Positions 7,480 to 16,653 of a stretch of DNA of 64,000 bases are shown here, one piece after another. The notes below the pieces were generated by a model that was given only the letters and a program-made list of their open reading frames with translations, had not been told where the DNA came from and did not search any database. The number at the start of each line of letters is the position of its first letter. Position 1 is the first letter of the stretch. Position numbers and translations under genes: made by a program. Origin of the DNA: Xanthomonas sp. Leaf148 (lineage in GTDB: Bacteria; Pseudomonadota; Gammaproteobacteria; Xanthomonadales; Xanthomonadaceae); assembly GCF_001423585.1 (NCBI RefSeq), contig NZ_LMOP01000012.1, forward strand, positions 484,118 through 548,117, written 5' to 3'.

Positions 7480-9681
7480 TCAGTACCGCCAGCGCAGGGA
7501 CACGCTGACAAAGCGCGGTTCGCCGTAGTTCTGGTAATCCAGGTTGGCCCAGTAGGTCTTGTCGAACGCGTTGCGTACCGCCAGCGTGGCGGTCCACTGG
7601 TCGCTGATGCGGTAGTTGGCGTTGAAGTGCACCAACGCATACGGGTTCTGCACCACGGTGACCGGTGTGGTGGCGCCGCTGCCATCGCCGGTGGGCCGTG
7701 CGATGTTGAAGCCGCGCACCGCGCTTTGCCAACTCACGCCACCACCGATGCTCAGGCGATCCCACACGCCGGGCAGGCGTACCTGGGTGGACAGCTGCAG
7801 ATAGTCTTCCGGCAGGTTGGCGTAGATCGCATCGGTGGGTGCGCGCGTGACCTTGACGTGGGTGTAGCCGGCATTGACCGTCCAACCCGGCAGCATCTCG
7901 CCGTTGATATCCATCTCCCAACCGCGACTCTTGGTACCGTCCACGCCGATAAACGCGGAGGTTCCATCGGGCAACGACGATTCGGGCTGGGTCATGTCGC
8001 GCACCGCGTAGTTGTCCTGCTTTGCTTCGAACACGGCGGCGGTGGCCATGGCGCGGCCGTCGAGTAATTGCGCCTTGATGCCGGCCTCCAGGTTGGAGCC
8101 TTCCACCGGCGCGAGCAGGTTGTTGTCCTTGTCGCGGTAGTTTTGCGGATTGAAGATTTCGGTGTAGCTGGCGTACACCGACACGTCCGGCACGATGTCG
8201 TACACCAGGCCCACGTACGGGGTGACTTCATCGCTCACTTTGTAGCGGCCGGTGGTACCGGTGTAGCCGCCGCTGACGTTGAAGGCCTGGGTGCGCGTTT
8301 GCCAGGTGCTCAGGCGCGCGCCGGCAATCAGCGACAACGGGTCGGCCAGGCGCAGGCGTGTGGAGGCGTACACGCCGCGCTGCGTGGTGCGTGCCTCACG
8401 GCGCGCGCCGGTGCGGCTGTAGCTCACCTCGGGTGCATCGCCATCCCAGTTGCGGATGTTGGGAATCCGATAGCAGCGCTCAGACCCACCGCTTTCGTTG
8501 ATGCACGATCCCCAGCCGCTGGGGTACTGCTGCGCGATGCCGTAGGTGGTCGATTGCAGATCCTGCCAGCTGCCACCCAGCACCACGTCGTGCCGGCGGC
8601 CGAACAACGAGAACCCGCCCGACAGATACACATCCACGCCATCGCGGGCGTCGCTGGTTTCGCCGACGCCGGTGCGCAAGAACACGCCGCTGCCATCGGC
8701 GGCCGGATAGCCGGTGCCGTACACGCGAATGCTTTGCACATCGCCCTTGGTGTGCGCGTAGTTGACGCGCAGCAACCAGTCCTCGCCGAAGCGTTGTTCC
8801 AGATTGGCGAAGGCGGTGCTGGTTTCGCGCTGCCAGCGCGTCCATTCCGGTGCCATGTTGGTCGAGCGCGACAGATTGGCCAGCGTGCCATCGGCCGCAA
8901 AGAACGGCACCGTGCCCCAGGTCGAACCGACCGGGCTGTTGTCCTGACGTTGATAGCCCACGGTGAGTGTGGTGCTGTCGGTCAGATCGCCTTCCAGCAC
9001 CGCCATGCCGGACATTTTGTTGTCGTGGTAGCGGTCGTAGTAGTAGTCGCGATCTTGCCAGGCCGCGACCACGCGGCTGCGGAAGCGGCCGTCGTCGGTG
9101 AGCGGTGCATTGACGTCGGCCTGGGTGCGGCGGAAATCCCAGGTGCCGGCGCTTGCGGCAACCGAGGCGTCGAACGTCTTGCCTGGGCGCTTGCGCAACA
9201 GGTTCACCGTGGCCGAGGGAATGCCTGCGCCGGTCAGCAGGCCGTTGGCGCCGCGGATCACTTCGATGCGGTCGTAAAACACCGTGTCGTATTCCTGATT
9301 GGTCGCACCGCTATAGGTGGGCAAGCCATCGACCTGGAAGTCGGTGATCTGGAAACCGCGCGCAAAATACAGCGGGCGCTGGGTGTCGTAAAACGACACG
9401 TTGACGCCGGTGACGTTGCGCATCACGTCATCGATGCTGAAAAGCGACTCATCCTCAAGGCGCTGCAATCCGATCACGCTTACCGACTGCGGCGTCTCCT
9501 GCAGGGTCAGCGGCAGGCGCGTGGTGGTGGCCGGCTGTGCGCGGCTCACCGTGCCGTTGACGGTGACCTGGTCGAGCGTCTTGGCATCGGCCAGGTCGGC
9601 TGCGTGCGCAGCGGCAGGCCAGGTCAACGCGCACAGCAGGGCAACAGACAGGCAGGTCAGTGGGTGAGTCAGTGCAGGCAT
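7480..9681 (-). CDS. TonB-dependent ferric-siderophore receptor
   Basis: This 733-residue outer-membrane receptor has a signal peptide ending near AAAHA and a TonB-box-like segment LDQVTVNG. A plug domain follows (ETPQSVSVIGLQRLEDESLF, VDGLPTYSG, YDRIEVIRGANGLLTGAGIPSATVN), then a 22-strand-type beta-barrel ending in the aromatic FVSVSLRWRY. The plug wording and the LxRKRPG motif place it with hydroxamate-type receptors such as FhuE, FoxA and FpvA; the exact siderophore is unknown. There is no STN domain, so it is a transport-only receptor. The ribosome-binding region is GAGAGA before the ATG. A Fur-box-like sequence about 150 bp upstream supports repression by iron. Confidence 0.92.
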   Translation of the reverse strand: MPALTHPLTCLSVALLCALTWPAAAHAADLADAKTLDQVTVNGTVSRAQPATTTRLPLTLQETPQSVSVIGLQRLEDESLFSIDDVMRNVTGVNVSFYDTQRPLYFARGFQITDFQVDGLPTYSGATNQEYDTVFYDRIEVIRGANGLLTGAGIPSATVNLLRKRPGKTFDASVAASAGTWDFRRTQADVNAPLTDDGRFRSRVVAAWQDRDYYYDRYHDNKMSGMAVLEGDLTDSTTLTVGYQRQDNSPVGSTWGTVPFFAADGTLANLSRSTNMAPEWTRWQRETSTAFANLEQRFGEDWLLRVNYAHTKGDVQSIRVYGTGYPAADGSGVFLRTGVGETSDARDGVDVYLSGGFSLFGRRHDVVLGGSWQDLQSTTYGIAQQYPSGWGSCINESGGSERCYRIPNIRNWDGDAPEVSYSRTGARREARTTQRGVYASTRLRLADPLSLIAGARLSTWQTRTQAFNVSGGYTGTTGRYKVSDEVTPYVGLVYDIVPDVSVYASYTEIFNPQNYRDKDNNLLAPVEGSNLEAGIKAQLLDGRAMATAAVFEAKQDNYAVRDMTQPESSLPDGTSAFIGVDGTKSRGWEMDINGEMLPGWTVNAGYTHVKVTRAPTDAIYANLPEDYLQLSTQVRLPGVWDRLSIGGGVSWQSAVRGFNIARPTGDGSGATTPVTVVQNPYALVHFNANYRISDQWTATLAVRNAFDKTYWANLDYQNYGEPRFVSVSLRWRY

Positions 9682-9828
9682 CGGTCTCTCATCGATCGTG
9701 GGCGCACGCTAGGGCGTGGCGACAGGAAGCAGGCAGGCATCGGCGTGCTGCTCGGGCGACGAGCTGGCTGGCCTGGCAAGGCTGGCGGATCGACGAACAG
9801 GACATGGCCGGAGCCGGCCAGACGTTAT

Positions 9829-9847
9829 GTAAATGTAAATCGTTATC
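9829..9847 (-). promoter_or_regulatory. Putative Fur box upstream of the siderophore receptor
   Basis: On the receptor strand the sequence reads GATAACGATTTACATTTAC, matching 13 of 19 positions of the Fur consensus GATAATGATAATCATTATC. It lies about 150 bp before the receptor start and is locally A+T-rich. The match is inferred by eye. Confidence 0.6.
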
Positions 9848-10043
9848 GTTTGCTGAGCAAGTGCGGTCTGCCCTGGATCGTCTGCTCCTGCCGGCGCGAT
9901 CTGCGTGATCTGCGCGACGGCGCCCGCTGCCGGACGTCGCAGGTCAGCCAGATTCGTTGATCGCAACAGGTTGTACGCGCGATCGGGTGCGCCCTATTCC
10001 GCCGGCACAACGCGTTTCGCATCCAGGCTAGGCGACTGACGCA

Positions 10044-10526
10044 TCACGCCAGATGCGACAGCGGCAGGCCTTCGGGCGCCTTGACCGTGCGCAGGACGAA
10101 GCTGGAATTGACGTCGGACACGCCGGTGGCATTGAGCAAGCGATCCAGCAGAAATCGCGAAAAATGCTCCAGATCGCGCACCTGCACCTGCAACAGGTAA
10201 TCCATGTCGCCGGTCAGCGCCCAGCACGCCACCACTTCGTCCCAACCGCGCACGCCGTCGGCGAACAGCTCGATATCGGCCTGACCGTGCTGCTCCAGCT
10301 GCACCCGCACAAAAGCTTGCAGACCCAGCCCCAGCGCGCGCGCATCCAGGCGCGCACCGTAGCCGGCGATGATGCCGGCGGCCTCCAGCCGTTGCGTGCG
10401 CCGCAGGCAGGCCGACGCGGACAGATTCACCTGCACGGCGAGCTCGGCGTTGCTGGTACGCCCCTGCGTCTGCAGCAAAGCGAGCAACCGCAGATCGGTG
10501 CGGTCCAAGGCGATCGGTTGGTCCAT
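10044..10526 (-). CDS. Lrp/AsnC-family transcriptional regulator
   Basis: The protein is 160 residues, the usual Lrp/AsnC length. The N-terminal helix-turn-helix is LDRTDLRLLALLQTQGRTSN through VNLSASACLRRTQRLEAAGI, and the C-terminal RAM/AsnC ligand-binding half includes VACWALTGDMDYLLQVQVRD. It is divergent from phhA across about 130 bp. In several proteobacteria Lrp-type or PhhR-type regulators control phenylalanine and tyrosine catabolism, so control of phhA in response to an amino acid is the likely job. The effector is unknown. Confidence 0.9.
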   Translation of the reverse strand: MDQPIALDRTDLRLLALLQTQGRTSNAELAVQVNLSASACLRRTQRLEAAGIIAGYGARLDARALGLGLQAFVRVQLEQHGQADIELFADGVRGWDEVVACWALTGDMDYLLQVQVRDLEHFSRFLLDRLLNATGVSDVNSSFVLRTVKAPEGLPLSHLA

Positions 10527-10527
10527 A

Positions 10528-10634
10528 TGTTGCGCAGCAGCAGATCGAGACGCATGAATCTTGCGCGTAAGTGCCAGCGCTGCGCAAGATTCGCAATCCT
10601 GTTGCGCAGCGATCCGGCTAAGGTGAATCCTTAG
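10528..10634. promoter_or_regulatory. Divergent lrp-phhA control region with repeated motifs
   Basis: The 11-base sequence TGTTGCGCAGC occurs at 10528-10538 and again at 10600-10610. Between them lies an inverted repeat CTTGCGC/GCGCAAG (10560-10566 and 10582-10588), and CTAAGG/CCTTAG follows at 10618-10634. These are candidate operators of the divergent Lrp protein. Which of them is bound cannot be told from sequence. Confidence 0.5.
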
Positions 10635-10655
10635 TCGCTACGGAAGTCCTGCCGC

Positions 10656-11546
10656 ATGAACACTGCCCCGCGCCGCGTCGAAAACCAGCTCACCGACAAG
10701 GGTTATGTGCCGGTCTACACCACGGCCGTGGTCGACCAGCCGTGGGACGGCTACAGCAGCGACGACCATGCCACCTGGGGCACGCTGTACCGCCGCCAGC
10801 GTGCGTTGCTGGTGGGTCGCGCCTGCGATGAGTTCCTGCAGGCGCAGGACGCCATGGGCATGGACGATAGCCAGATCCCGCGCTTCGACGCGCTTAACGC
10901 GGTGCTGCAGGCGGCCACCGGCTGGACGTTGGTCGGCGTGGAAGGCCTGCTGCCGGAACTGGATTTTTTCGATCACCTGGCCAACAAGCGTTTTCCGGTG
11001 ACCTGGTGGATTCGCCGTCCCGATCAGATCGATTACATCGCCGAGCCGGACCTGTTTCATGACTTGTTCGGGCATGTGCCGCTGCTGATGAACCCGTTGT
11101 TTGCCGACTTCATGCAGGCCTATGGCCGTGGCGGGGTCAAGGCGCACGGCATTGGCCCGGACGCGCTGCAGAACCTCACCCGGCTGTATTGGTATACGGT
11201 GGAATTCGGCCTGATCAACACACCGCAAGGCTTGCGCATCTACGGCGCCGGCATCGTGTCGTCGAAAGGCGAATCGCTGTATTCGCTGGACTCGCCCGCG
11301 CCAAACCGCATCGGCTTTGATCTGCAGCGCATCATGCGCACGCGCTACCGCATCGACAGTTTTCAGAAGACCTATTTCGTCATCGACAGCTTTGCGCAGT
11401 TGATGGACGCGACCAGCCCGGACTTCACGCCGATCTACGCTGCACTGGCGCAACAGGCGCAGGTGCCGGCCGGCGATGTGCTGAGCAGCGATCAAGTGAT
11501 TCAGCGCGGCAGTGGCGAAGGCTGGAGCCGCGACGGCGACGTGTGA
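10656..11546 (+). CDS. phhA: Phenylalanine 4-monooxygenase
   Basis: The 296-residue protein is a bacterial pterin-dependent phenylalanine hydroxylase, which converts phenylalanine to tyrosine with tetrahydrobiopterin and oxygen. The iron ligands are visible as His135 and His140 in HDLFGH and Glu183 in YWYTVEFGL; the FGHVPLLMNPLFADFMQAYG stretch is typical of the family. It lacks the regulatory ACT domain of animal enzymes and is close to the 297-residue Chromobacterium type. No pterin carbinolamine dehydratase gene is next to it. It is divergent from the Lrp-type regulator, the likely controller. Confidence 0.95.
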   Translation: MNTAPRRVENQLTDKGYVPVYTTAVVDQPWDGYSSDDHATWGTLYRRQRALLVGRACDEFLQAQDAMGMDDSQIPRFDALNAVLQAATGWTLVGVEGLLPELDFFDHLANKRFPVTWWIRRPDQIDYIAEPDLFHDLFGHVPLLMNPLFADFMQAYGRGGVKAHGIGPDALQNLTRLYWYTVEFGLINTPQGLRIYGAGIVSSKGESLYSLDSPAPNRIGFDLQRIMRTRYRIDSFQKTYFVIDSFAQLMDATSPDFTPIYAALAQQAQVPAGDVLSSDQVIQRGSGEGWSRDGDV

Positions 11547-11861
11547 AGCAGCCACGTTGGCGCTGCGCTGCCCGCCGCGGTGCAACGCAGCGGTCCAACG
11601 CGGTTAACGCCGCGAAGGACTCTAGGTACGTTTGACCTGCGCTGCGTGTCTGACACCTTGAGGTACGAGGCTGAAAGCCGCGCGCCGTGGTGCGTCGCTG
11701 CATTGCGCTGTCCTGTCGCGCCTTGGCCAGACGGCGGCGTCACCCTGGCAAGGCGATGCGACGCACGTGCAGTTCGCGCTGCGGGACAACGCAGTGCGCA
11801 GCGACTCGACACCATCGCCAGCGCGGACTATGGTCGAGACTCCCCACATCGCATTCGCTCA

Positions 11862-12506
11862 ATGGACCTGACGCATCTGCGCATCCGGCGCTTGGAGCTG
11901 GACGACACCCGCCTGCTGTTCACCCTGGCCAACGGCATCCGCATCGACGAGCCCATCCAGGCGCATCGGTTGTTGCTCAAGGCCACGCCACCACAGCGCG
12001 CGCACTGGCAGATCACCGAGGACGGCCATGGCGTGAATTGGCCTGCGGTGGCGCCGCCCACAGCGGAAGGGCTGATCAACATGCCCGAACTGCTATGGCG
12101 CCGTCGCGCCGCACGCGCGCAGGCAAAACTGGCAACGTTACGCGGACGCCTGGACGCGCTATCGCCGGGCGAACGCGAGCTGGTCGCGCTTGCCCGGCTG
12201 GATGCGGACATGACCGAAAGCGGCTACGCCCGCTACTTCGACCGCTGGGATGCGGCCACCCGCAGCGACGCAGTGCGCGGTCTGGCAGCCATGGGCGCAG
12301 CGCAAACCCGGCAGGCCATCGAAGGCCTGGGCGCGGTGTTTGAACGGCTGGAAGAAGACCCCGACCTGCTCAGCATCGAAGACATCCTGGACGCCATGAA
12401 CGAGGCCGACCGCCAACGCGTGCAGGGCTGGGAAGAAGTCTATTACCGCCGCTCCGGCGACCTGGCGCGGCTGGGCCTGGTGCATTACGGGGTGGATAAG
12501 GCCTGA
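11862..12506 (+). CDS. DUF2442 + DUF4375-like protein
   Basis: The 214-residue protein has no signal peptide or membrane segment. Residues 5-80 (LRIRRLELDDTRLLFTLANG, then RIDEPIQAHRLLLKATPPQR) resemble the DUF2442 fold. Residues 105-205 (LARLDADMTESGYARYFDRW to GLGAVFERLEEDPDLLSIED) resemble DUF4375/DMP19-like helical proteins. DUF2442 proteins are small and often found near toxin-antitoxin or mobile loci, but no partner is evident here. The ATG at 11862 is the first codon giving a normal N-terminus. The function is unknown. Confidence 0.65.
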   Translation: MDLTHLRIRRLELDDTRLLFTLANGIRIDEPIQAHRLLLKATPPQRAHWQITEDGHGVNWPAVAPPTAEGLINMPELLWRRRAARAQAKLATLRGRLDALSPGERELVALARLDADMTESGYARYFDRWDAATRSDAVRGLAAMGAAQTRQAIEGLGAVFERLEEDPDLLSIEDILDAMNEADRQRVQGWEEVYYRRSGDLARLGLVHYGVDKA

Positions 12507-12740
12507 GCCTTCACCCATGCGCTGCGCGACGTGTGCGACGGGCATGCAGGATGACGCAGACGGACACGCCGCGATCGCGGCGTGCGAGGGCAATCTCCAG
12601 GGCAATCCCCGTCGCGCATGCGGGCACCTCAGCGACGCATTGATCCGGCAGCGGCAGCGACAGCGGCACGTGCGCGACTGCGCATTAGATCGCCGGGTGC
12701 CTATCCGCAGACAGGCACGCCTGCGCGCATCAGCGCCGAC

Positions 12741-14477
12741 TCACAGCCGGCATTGCGCATCGTCCACCCCAGGCACGCGCTCCCATTGCCAGGCGTCCAC
12801 CTGCTCGCCGCGTGGCAGATAGTCCACGTCGAACTCCTTGCCGTCGCGACGCAAGCGCAACTGCAGATGCTCGGTCTGATTGCCCTGGATGCCGTCCTGC
12901 GGCACCGGACGCACGATCTCATCGCCATTGCGCACTCCTGCCTGCGCGGCCGCCGACGCTGCCATCAGCCCGCGCACGACACGCTTGGGTTCGGCCAGCA
13001 CCGCCGGCTCGAATCCCAGCACATACCGCCGCAGCGGCTTGCTGGTCCTGCGAAAGCACGGCCCGAACGCGTCCGACGCCGGCAACGGCGGCGTACCGGC
13101 CAGGAAGGCATGAAAGTCCTGCACCGCCGCCTCGCCCAGCTCCGCCTTCAGCAAGGCCTCCCAATCGGCCTGCGTTGCCTCGCGCTGCGGCCCGATCGCC
13201 AGCAGCGCACGCAGCAGGTCATCCAGCGAACGCTGGCCCTGCGATCGCTTGCGTAGCGCATCGTTCACCGTGGCCAGATACAACATGCCGCGGTCGTAGG
13301 CGAGCATGCGGATGCGGGTGTCCTTCCAGAATCCCTCATCGATGCGTGCGTTGGGCAGATTTCCCAGCGCATTGGTGTAGTAACGCGCTGCGGTCGTGTT
13401 GAGCGAATCCAGAAACTGCTGCGGGGAAAGCAAACCGAATCGCAGCGGCAGCAGCGCCTGGTAGAACACCGCCGAGCCTTCGGTGAACCAGGTCGTGGAC
13501 TCAGGCCCGTGCTCGGAAAGGCGCGGCTGATAGGTATGGAACATTTCATGCGACAAGGTGATCTTGATCAGGTTCACATCGGCGCCGTCCCCTGCGCCAT
13601 AGGTGGTGACGAAGGACTGGTTCAATGCGGTCCCGCCGCCAGCGTTGACCGGGTTGTAGCGCAGGAAGATCGTGTAGGGCCTGGACTCGGGTTGCGGAAA
13701 CGCCAGCTCGAACTGCTCGTGCAGCTTGCCCACCCACGCGGATAACGCATTCGCATCGAAGGGCGGCTGCCCTTGCCAGGCGACCGAAAACCCGTCCGCA
13801 CGCGGCACGCTCGGCCAGCGTCCGACCTCTCCGGCCATGAAGAACACGAAAGGCAAACTGTCGTTGTCGATCTGCGCGACCTGCACCGTCCCTTCGCCGA
13901 ACGAGCTCACCCCCTTGGCGCCATCGGGTAGCTGCGACAGATCCCAGCGAATGGTCAACGCGTACGTTTGGGTCTGCGGCGGCAGCACCAGAAACATGCT
14001 CGACACTGCAGAAAACGCATGCGCATCGTTACGGAACGAAATAGGCGGCGCCGGGCCGCGCGGCGGCCGGGTCGCACTGGCCGGGACACGGTAGTGCAGG
14101 CTGAGCGGGCCGCCGAGCGCGCGTGGCGCAGTCCAGACGCGCAACGGGCCTTGATCGCCGCGCTCCTGCGCGGTGGCCGCGCGCCCGGCAAGCTGCACCG
14201 TCCCTTGCGCATCGGTGGCTTCGATCGAGACGATGTGCTCGGCAGCGCTATCCACGTTTCCCTCTTGCATCGGCAGCTGCGCCACGATGCCGCCGCGGGC
14301 CACGGTCAGCGTGGCCAGGCGCAGACGCACCTCTAACGTGTCCACGTTGCCCTTGGTTGCATGCGGTGCAAGCTCCAGGTCCAGCGCAATCGGAGCAGGG
14401 ACGGCCGATGCCGGGCCGGCCAGTGCGCCAGGTGCCAGCGCGATGAGCACACACAGAAGCAACCAGGGAGTTTTCAT
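12741..14477 (-). CDS. Secreted M61-type zinc peptidase with C-terminal PDZ-like domain
   Basis: The 578-residue protein starts with a signal peptide (KTPWLLLCVLIALAPGALAG). A beta-rich N-terminal region is followed by the zinc motif HEMFH (in ITLSHEMFHTYQPRLSEHGP) and a downstream glutamate in TTWFTEGSAVFYQALL, the third ligand expected for M61/gluzincins. The C-terminal part (RRYVLGFEPAVLAEPKRVVR, then GLMAASAAAQAGVRNGDEI) reads like a PDZ domain, as in the glycyl aminopeptidase family. A periplasmic or secreted peptidase is the likely role; the substrate is unknown. The start was placed at MKTPWLLL, since the upstream ATG gives a longer, less hydrophobic leader. It is transcribed opposite to the preceding gene. 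Confidence 0.85.
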   Translation of the reverse strand: MKTPWLLLCVLIALAPGALAGPASAVPAPIALDLELAPHATKGNVDTLEVRLRLATLTVARGGIVAQLPMQEGNVDSAAEHIVSIEATDAQGTVQLAGRAATAQERGDQGPLRVWTAPRALGGPLSLHYRVPASATRPPRGPAPPISFRNDAHAFSAVSSMFLVLPPQTQTYALTIRWDLSQLPDGAKGVSSFGEGTVQVAQIDNDSLPFVFFMAGEVGRWPSVPRADGFSVAWQGQPPFDANALSAWVGKLHEQFELAFPQPESRPYTIFLRYNPVNAGGGTALNQSFVTTYGAGDGADVNLIKITLSHEMFHTYQPRLSEHGPESTTWFTEGSAVFYQALLPLRFGLLSPQQFLDSLNTTAARYYTNALGNLPNARIDEGFWKDTRIRMLAYDRGMLYLATVNDALRKRSQGQRSLDDLLRALLAIGPQREATQADWEALLKAELGEAAVQDFHAFLAGTPPLPASDAFGPCFRRTSKPLRRYVLGFEPAVLAEPKRVVRGLMAASAAAQAGVRNGDEIVRPVPQDGIQGNQTEHLQLRLRRDGKEFDVDYLPRGEQVDAWQWERVPGVDDAQCRL

Positions 14478-14678
14478 GCGCGCCGAGCAGTGTGGGATCG
14501 CCAATCATGCCGCCGGTCGAGGCCGCCTGCCAGCATGCCGAAGGTCATGCGGCGCAACGCACGGCGATGGCTGCAGGCCTGGATCGAATGCCACCGGGGT
14601 TGCAGCGCTGGGTCGGCGGGGCATTGCTTGGGTGGCGCGTCTGCTGCGCCCGTACCTGCGATGCATCGCGCCGACGGT

Positions 14679-15803
14679 TCACCCTGCCGGCGCTGGCAGG
14701 TAGGCCAACAACAGCACCAATGGTGCATCACCGGTCTGCTGCAATGCATGGGTGCTGCCCGGGCGCGTCAGCAGTGCATCGCCTGCTGCGACGTCGTATT
14801 GCTTGCCATCCAGCGCGTACAGGCCGCGGCCGCTGACGATGTAGTAGACCTCGTCCTTGTCGTGCAGGTGCAGGCCGATGCCGGCACCTTTGTGCAGCAC
14901 GCGTTTGCGCAGCACGAACTTCAACTCCGGCGCGTCTGCGAAGAACGGATACGCCGTGGTGGGGCCGGCGCCGCCGTGCGGGCCGGGTTGTTCGCGGGCG
15001 AGATCGCGCTCATGCACAACCAGCGATGGATACGCCTCTGCGGCGCGTTGCGCGGCGGTATCGGGGACTGCGCCGCAATCGGCGTCGCGACGCAGCTGGG
15101 GTTTTAACTCAGGCTGTAGCTGCACCCAGCCGTGCACGACCAGGCAAGCCACTGCGGTAGCGCCGGCGCGGCTGAAATGAGTGCCATCTGCTTTGCCCTG
15201 TTCGGGGACGAACAGAAAGTACGGCTTGGCGGCTTGCTCGCCGAGTGCGCGAATCCAGTCGCTGGAACTGGCGTTGAGATCGATCAGGCCGACGTGTTGG
15301 TCGGCCGCCAGTTGCTGCATGGCCAGGGTGTAGCGGCCATGCGTATCGAGCAATGCGCCGAAGTCGTAGAGCAGGCGTGCGGCCGGGGTGATCAGGATCG
15401 GCGTGGCGCCCTTCTCGCGCGCGGTGGCGATGTATTGGCGCAGGAACCGCACGTAGTCGCCTTGCGGATCGGTATAGCGTGTAGGGTCTTCGCGTTTGGC
15501 ATCGTTGTGCCCGAACTGGATCAGCAGGATGTCGCCCCGTTGCAACTCCTTGGCGATGGCGTCCAGGCGCCCTTCGGCGATGAAACTGCGGGTGCTGCGG
15601 CCGCCTTTGGCGTGGTTGTGCACCTGCCACTGGGCGGGGTCGAACCACGCTTGCAACATCTGGCCCCAGCCGGCTTGCGGTGCACGATCGGCGCCGTACT
15701 CGGCCGCGGTGGAATCGCCTGCGATAAAGATGCGATAGGGCGCAGCATGGGCATGGGCGATGCCAGTGCAGAGCAGCAGCATGGCGATGAGCAGTCGACG
15801 CAT
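14679..15803 (-). CDS. Rhamnogalacturonan acetylesterase fused to a cupin domain
   Basis: The 374-residue protein has a signal peptide (RRLLIAMLLLCTGIAHAHA). The SGNH hydrolase domain follows: block I IAGDSTAAEY, Gly block GGRSTRSF, block III FGHND, and block V DGTHFSRAGA, as in rhamnogalacturonan acetylesterases that de-acetylate pectin hairy regions. From about residue 280 there is a cupin: HLHDKDEVYYIVSGRG is motif 1 and PGSTHALQ motif 2. Fusion of the two is unusual and suggests a second sugar-acid-handling or binding role. The start at 15803 is supported by a GGAG ribosome-binding site and the signal peptide. It is the outermost gene of the pectin locus. A long CAACAG-type repeat lies just upstream. 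Confidence 0.85.
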   Translation of the reverse strand: MRRLLIAMLLLCTGIAHAHAAPYRIFIAGDSTAAEYGADRAPQAGWGQMLQAWFDPAQWQVHNHAKGGRSTRSFIAEGRLDAIAKELQRGDILLIQFGHNDAKREDPTRYTDPQGDYVRFLRQYIATAREKGATPILITPAARLLYDFGALLDTHGRYTLAMQQLAADQHVGLIDLNASSSDWIRALGEQAAKPYFLFVPEQGKADGTHFSRAGATAVACLVVHGWVQLQPELKPQLRRDADCGAVPDTAAQRAAEAYPSLVVHERDLAREQPGPHGGAGPTTAYPFFADAPELKFVLRKRVLHKGAGIGLHLHDKDEVYYIVSGRGLYALDGKQYDVAAGDALLTRPGSTHALQQTGDAPLVLLLAYLPAPAG

Positions 15804-15830
15804 GAGGGGCTCCAGGTGAGTGCGGTGTTT

Positions 15831-16066
15831 GTTGCTGTTGCTGTTGCTGTTGTTGCTGTTGTTGCTGTTGTTGCTGTTGTTGCTGTTGTTGCTGTTGTTG
15901 CTGTTGTTGCTGTTGTTGTTGCTGTTGCTGTTGCTGTTGTTGCTGTTGCTGTTGTTGCTGTTGCTGTTGCTGTTGTTGCTGTTGTTGCTGTTGTTGCTGT
16001 TGTTGCTGTTGTTGCTGTTGTTGTTGTTGTTGTTGTTGTTGCTGGTGTTGTTGCTGGTGTTGCTGC
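15831..16066. repeat. Trinucleotide-based microsatellite (about 235 bp)
   Basis: The stretch is built almost entirely of GTT and GCT units, mostly as the 9-bp unit TTGCTGTTG, ending in a run of pure GTT. On the acetylesterase strand it reads CAACAGCAA. It ends 28 bp before the acetylesterase ATG, so it probably lies in the 5' untranslated leader or promoter. Three-base units keep every frame open through it, giving spurious poly-Leu and poly-Asn/Ser frames on the two strands. The rest of the gap up to 16653 contains only the two hairpins listed below. Confidence 0.9.
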
Positions 16067-16522
16067 TTTTGGATCTGGTCTTGCTGCTATCTGCAGTGCG
16101 GTACCGACGTATGGCTGCACGCTTGATGCGTGATTTCGAAGCGACTGGCATCCGTACTTCGTGCATTGGCTGGATCCAGAACGGGCGACGTGATGCTTCG
16201 GTGGGTCATCGTCAACATCGGCACTTGCTGGTTATTGAGCGAGTCCGATACCTGCGCTTGACTGCCGGTTGGCTGCCTTCCGCCCTACCCGCGTCCCGAC
16301 CCGCGCTTGCGGCACGCGCGCCCATGGCGCGTAAGCAGTGCCTTCTCGCCTAGGTGCGAGAGGGGCTCGATGCACGCGCGCTTTCGGTTAAATGCACGAG
16401 TGCTTGTGGACGAATGCACACTGCTTCTGCTCGCGTCCACGCACGCTCTCTGTTCGCAACGGATGCACTCACGCTTTTGGGCGCCTGCATCGGAGTCAGT
16501 CACAGCAGGGCGTGCAGTGACT

Positions 16523-16554
16523 GTCACCCACTGCTTGTCTCAGCAGTGGGTGAC
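16523..16554. terminator. Long hairpin, GTCACCCACTGC stem
   Basis: GTCACCCACTGC and GCAGTGGGTGAC form a perfect 12-bp stem around an 8-base loop. It is about 100 bp downstream of the rpiB-like stop codon on the minus strand and could be a transcript end or an mRNA-stabilising structure. No U-run follows. Confidence 0.55.
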
Positions 16555-16602
16555 GCCGTACGTGCCTGACGCGTCAGCGACGTCTCAAGCACTCACCTTG
16601 CG

Positions 16603-16641
16603 GCGCATGCCTGCTCCCGGTGCAGGAACACAGGCATGCGC
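16603..16641 (-). terminator. Hairpin just downstream of the rpiB-like gene
   Basis: GCGCATGCCTG at 16603-16613 pairs with CAGGCATGCGC at 16631-16641, an 11-bp stem with a 17-base loop. It begins about 13 bp after the rpiB-like stop codon, which is where a terminator would be expected. Confidence 0.5.
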
Positions 16642-16653
16642 ATGCGGCTGCAC

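Noticed and set aside
15804..16166. N-terminal Asn/Ser-rich extension of the acetylesterase
   Set aside because: It would place the signal peptide in the middle of the protein; the ATG at 15803 has its own ribosome-binding site.
15820..16353. Plus-strand frame with a long run of leucines
   Set aside because: It is the microsatellite read in the Leu frame, has no ribosome-binding site and no family similarity; repeats of three bases keep all frames open.
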